Positions 62,589-64,000 of a stretch of DNA of 64,000 bases are shown piece after piece. The position numbers and the translations under genes are program-made. The DNA lies in NCBI GenBank assembly GCA_026393115.1, contig JAPLAU010000030.1, positions 1 to 64,000 of the forward strand, written 5' to 3'. Each line of letters starts with the position of its first letter. The stretch's first letter is position 1. The DNA is from Actinomycetota bacterium (GTDB lineage: Bacteria > Actinomycetota > Actinomycetes > S36-B12 > CAIYMF01). The notes under the pieces were generated by a model. The model did not search any database, was not told where the DNA came from, and saw only the letters and a list, made by a program, of their open reading frames with translations.

Positions 62589-63793
62589 GCCATTGACACC
62601 TTTCGCTCCGGGTTGAAGAAGGGCAGCGGCACGACTGTGGCCGGCACCGTGAAGTACTCGTGGTTGATCGTTTGTTCGACGTGCACGATGGTGCCCGGTT
62701 CGGCCAAGTGCGGACGCACCCGAGCCAGCCCGATGTGTCGCTGCATCAGGGGTGAGTACATCAAACTCGTCGCGTAGCCGGCCCGCACCCAGTCGCTGTT
62801 TTCGTAGAGCATCGTGTGCCAGTCGACCGGAATCTCGTCCATGTACGGAACGACGCCGTGTTCTTCATGCAGTGCGCGGTAATCAGTCTGGGCGATCGAG
62901 ATGCCGACCGTGGACCAGCGCGATGTGTTCGCGTCGCGTTCGCGTAGTAGTGCGCGGCGGCCAGTGAACACGCGCGAGTCGTCGTCGATTCCGCGCAAGG
63001 TCCAACCGAATCCGAGTTCCCAGGCAGAGAAGCGCTGGTCGTCGTTGTAAGCAAAGCGCGATGACGAAAAGTCGACGTCGATCAGCGGAAGTCCGGCCTC
63101 AATGCGCGCCATGCCAAGGGCTTCCTCGCCGAAGGGACGCAGGTGGTGCGGTGCGCCTGATTCGAGAATCGCATCAAGTACTGGAATGGCCGACTCTGCC
63201 GGAACCATCACTTCGTATCCCAGGTCGCCGGTGAATCCGGTGCGGCTGATGGTGACGCTGTGTCCGGCGATTTTGGCGGGGGTCATCCCGAAGAACGACA
63301 ACTCCGCAACTTCGGGAACGAGTGGCGTGAGGATCTCGCGTGAACGGGGACCCTGAAGTGCGAGCACGCCGAAGTCGTCAGACGCGTCGATGACCTCGAC
63401 GTTGAGGCGGCGTACCTGATCTTGCAGGAAACCCAGGTTGGGGCGGGCGGCGGTGAGGAGAAACTCATCAGGCGCGTGCCGGAACAGCACACCGTCTTCA
63501 AGGACGTGGCCATTGTCATCGCACCAGATCGTGTACTGCGCGCGACCTGGCTTGCAGGTGCGTACGTCGCGCGACATCAAGCCTTCAAGGAACTTCTGAG
63601 CATCGCGACCACGAATCCAGTACTTGTACAGGGGCGAGGCATCGAAGACCGCAGCGGCGTTGCGGATACCGAAGTATTCGTTCTTGGCTGAGTACTGATA
63701 GCGCAGTGCTGACAGATAGCCCGCCCAATGCCCGTAGAGGCCCGTTTCGTTGAGTTCGGACAGGCGTGGGTGGAACGGGGTGGTCAGGACCAT
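62585..63793 (-). CDS. GcvT-like tetrahydrofolate-dependent methyl transferase
   Basis: A 402-residue protein of the aminomethyltransferase (T-protein)/DmdA group. AAAVFDASPLYKYWIRGRDA, GRAQYTIWCDDNGHVLEDGV, VLALQGPRSREIL, GFTGDLGYEVMVPAES and FGEEALGMARIEAG are the usual T-protein motifs; the Asp in GHVLEDG is the likely folate partner. ATG 63793 with a GAGGAA site was used. It starts the operon with the PYROXD2-like gene and lies behind an inverted-repeat promoter region. Reaction could be demethylation of an N- or S-methyl compound. Confidence 0.85.
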   Translation of the reverse strand: MVLTTPFHPRLSELNETGLYGHWAGYLSALRYQYSAKNEYFGIRNAAAVFDASPLYKYWIRGRDAQKFLEGLMSRDVRTCKPGRAQYTIWCDDNGHVLEDGVLFRHAPDEFLLTAARPNLGFLQDQVRRLNVEVIDASDDFGVLALQGPRSREILTPLVPEVAELSFFGMTPAKIAGHSVTISRTGFTGDLGYEVMVPAESAIPVLDAILESGAPHHLRPFGEEALGMARIEAGLPLIDVDFSSSRFAYNDDQRFSAWELGFGWTLRGIDDDSRVFTGRRALLRERDANTSRWSTVGISIAQTDYRALHEEHGVVPYMDEIPVDWHTMLYENSDWVRAGYATSLMYSPLMQRHIGLARVRPHLAEPGTIVHVEQTINHEYFTVPATVVPLPFFNPERKVSMA

Positions 63794-63926
63794 GGTCGTT
63801 CCTCGCAGTTGGCGTCGAAGGCAGGGACGGTTCAGCCGTGTGCCCACCCTAGGCATTGACGTCGCGCCGTGCGAGTGGGTCGGCAGATCCGGGACGAATT
63901 GATCTGCATTCCCGCCTGGTGAGATT

Positions 63927-63983
63927 GCTATGCCCCTCGCGGCGCGGTGGGCATAGCGCGCATAACGGATATAGCGACTATGC
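63927..63983. promoter_or_regulatory. Operator-like repeats upstream of the GcvT operon
   Basis: GCTATGCCC (63927-63935) and GGGCATAGC (63949-63957) form a perfect 9-base inverted repeat with a 13-base spacer. Two more half-sites follow as GCATA-N14-TATGC (63960-63983). Four half-sites in 57 bases suggest a dimeric or tetrameric regulator. The stretch between 63794 and 63926 shows no riboswitch blocks. Confidence 0.5.
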
Positions 63984-64000
63984 ACAATTCACCCTCTCGG

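Noticed and set aside
63794-63926. Glycine riboswitch before the GcvT-like operon
   Set aside because: The conserved glycine aptamer blocks are not present on the minus strand.

Overview
The window looks like chromosome of a mid-to-high GC actinobacterium. The evidence is indirect: codon use rich in G and C, many GTG (and one TTG) starts, ATGA-type gene overlaps, some probably leaderless genes, and protein families typical of actinobacteria. I cannot place it to genus. It is gene-dense and carries no rRNA, tRNA or CRISPR array that I can see.

Layout. 1-290: the right end of an IS3-family element that has cut an unknown gene, leaving its 5' end. 565-6312: two LuxR-type regulators, then a glycan cluster (a GT4 glycosyltransferase broken by a C8 tract, an unrecognised 336-residue partner, a GH130 protein and a mannose-phosphate-isomerase-type cupin). 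6309-8709: a NarL-type two-component pair. 8825-9676: a polysaccharide pyruvyl transferase gene bracketed by a 17-bp direct repeat. 9732-10982: an SDR and a tautomerase. 10962-18048: a tryptophan/kynurenine catabolic operon (TDO, KMO, kynureninase, 3-HAA dioxygenase, ACMSD, 2-aminomuconate deaminase and a CoA ligase), divergent from its likely LysR regulator (18159-19094). 19131-28473: mixed functions, including a TPP riboswitch ahead of an orphan ThiY/NMT1-like binding protein.

28596-42395: a dipeptide-type ABC transporter with two paralogous, C-terminally anchored binding proteins. It runs into an alpha/beta hydrolase, two flavoprotein amine dehydrogenases and an MttB-family methyltransferase without pyrrolysine, which suggests uptake and demethylation of a methylated amine or betaine. 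42467-44059: a GlcG-like protein, a Phd/PIN toxin-antitoxin pair and a YdeI-like protein.

44089-50976: the most unusual region. One strand carries an MFS exporter, a PLP decarboxylase, a CapK/PaaK-like adenylate-forming enzyme and four small tandem proteins that look like diverged members of the AidA/PixA inclusion-body fold. I recognise no described pathway with this content and regard it as the best candidate for a new system. 51036-54040: two peptidases. 54119-63793: a GT4, a second flavin-GcvT fusion, an Acr3 arsenite pump, Bcp-type peroxiredoxin, TesB thioesterase, and a PYROXD2-like flavoprotein paired with a GcvT-like protein behind an inverted-repeat operator.

All family assignments come from reading motifs in the translated sequence. 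No database search was run.
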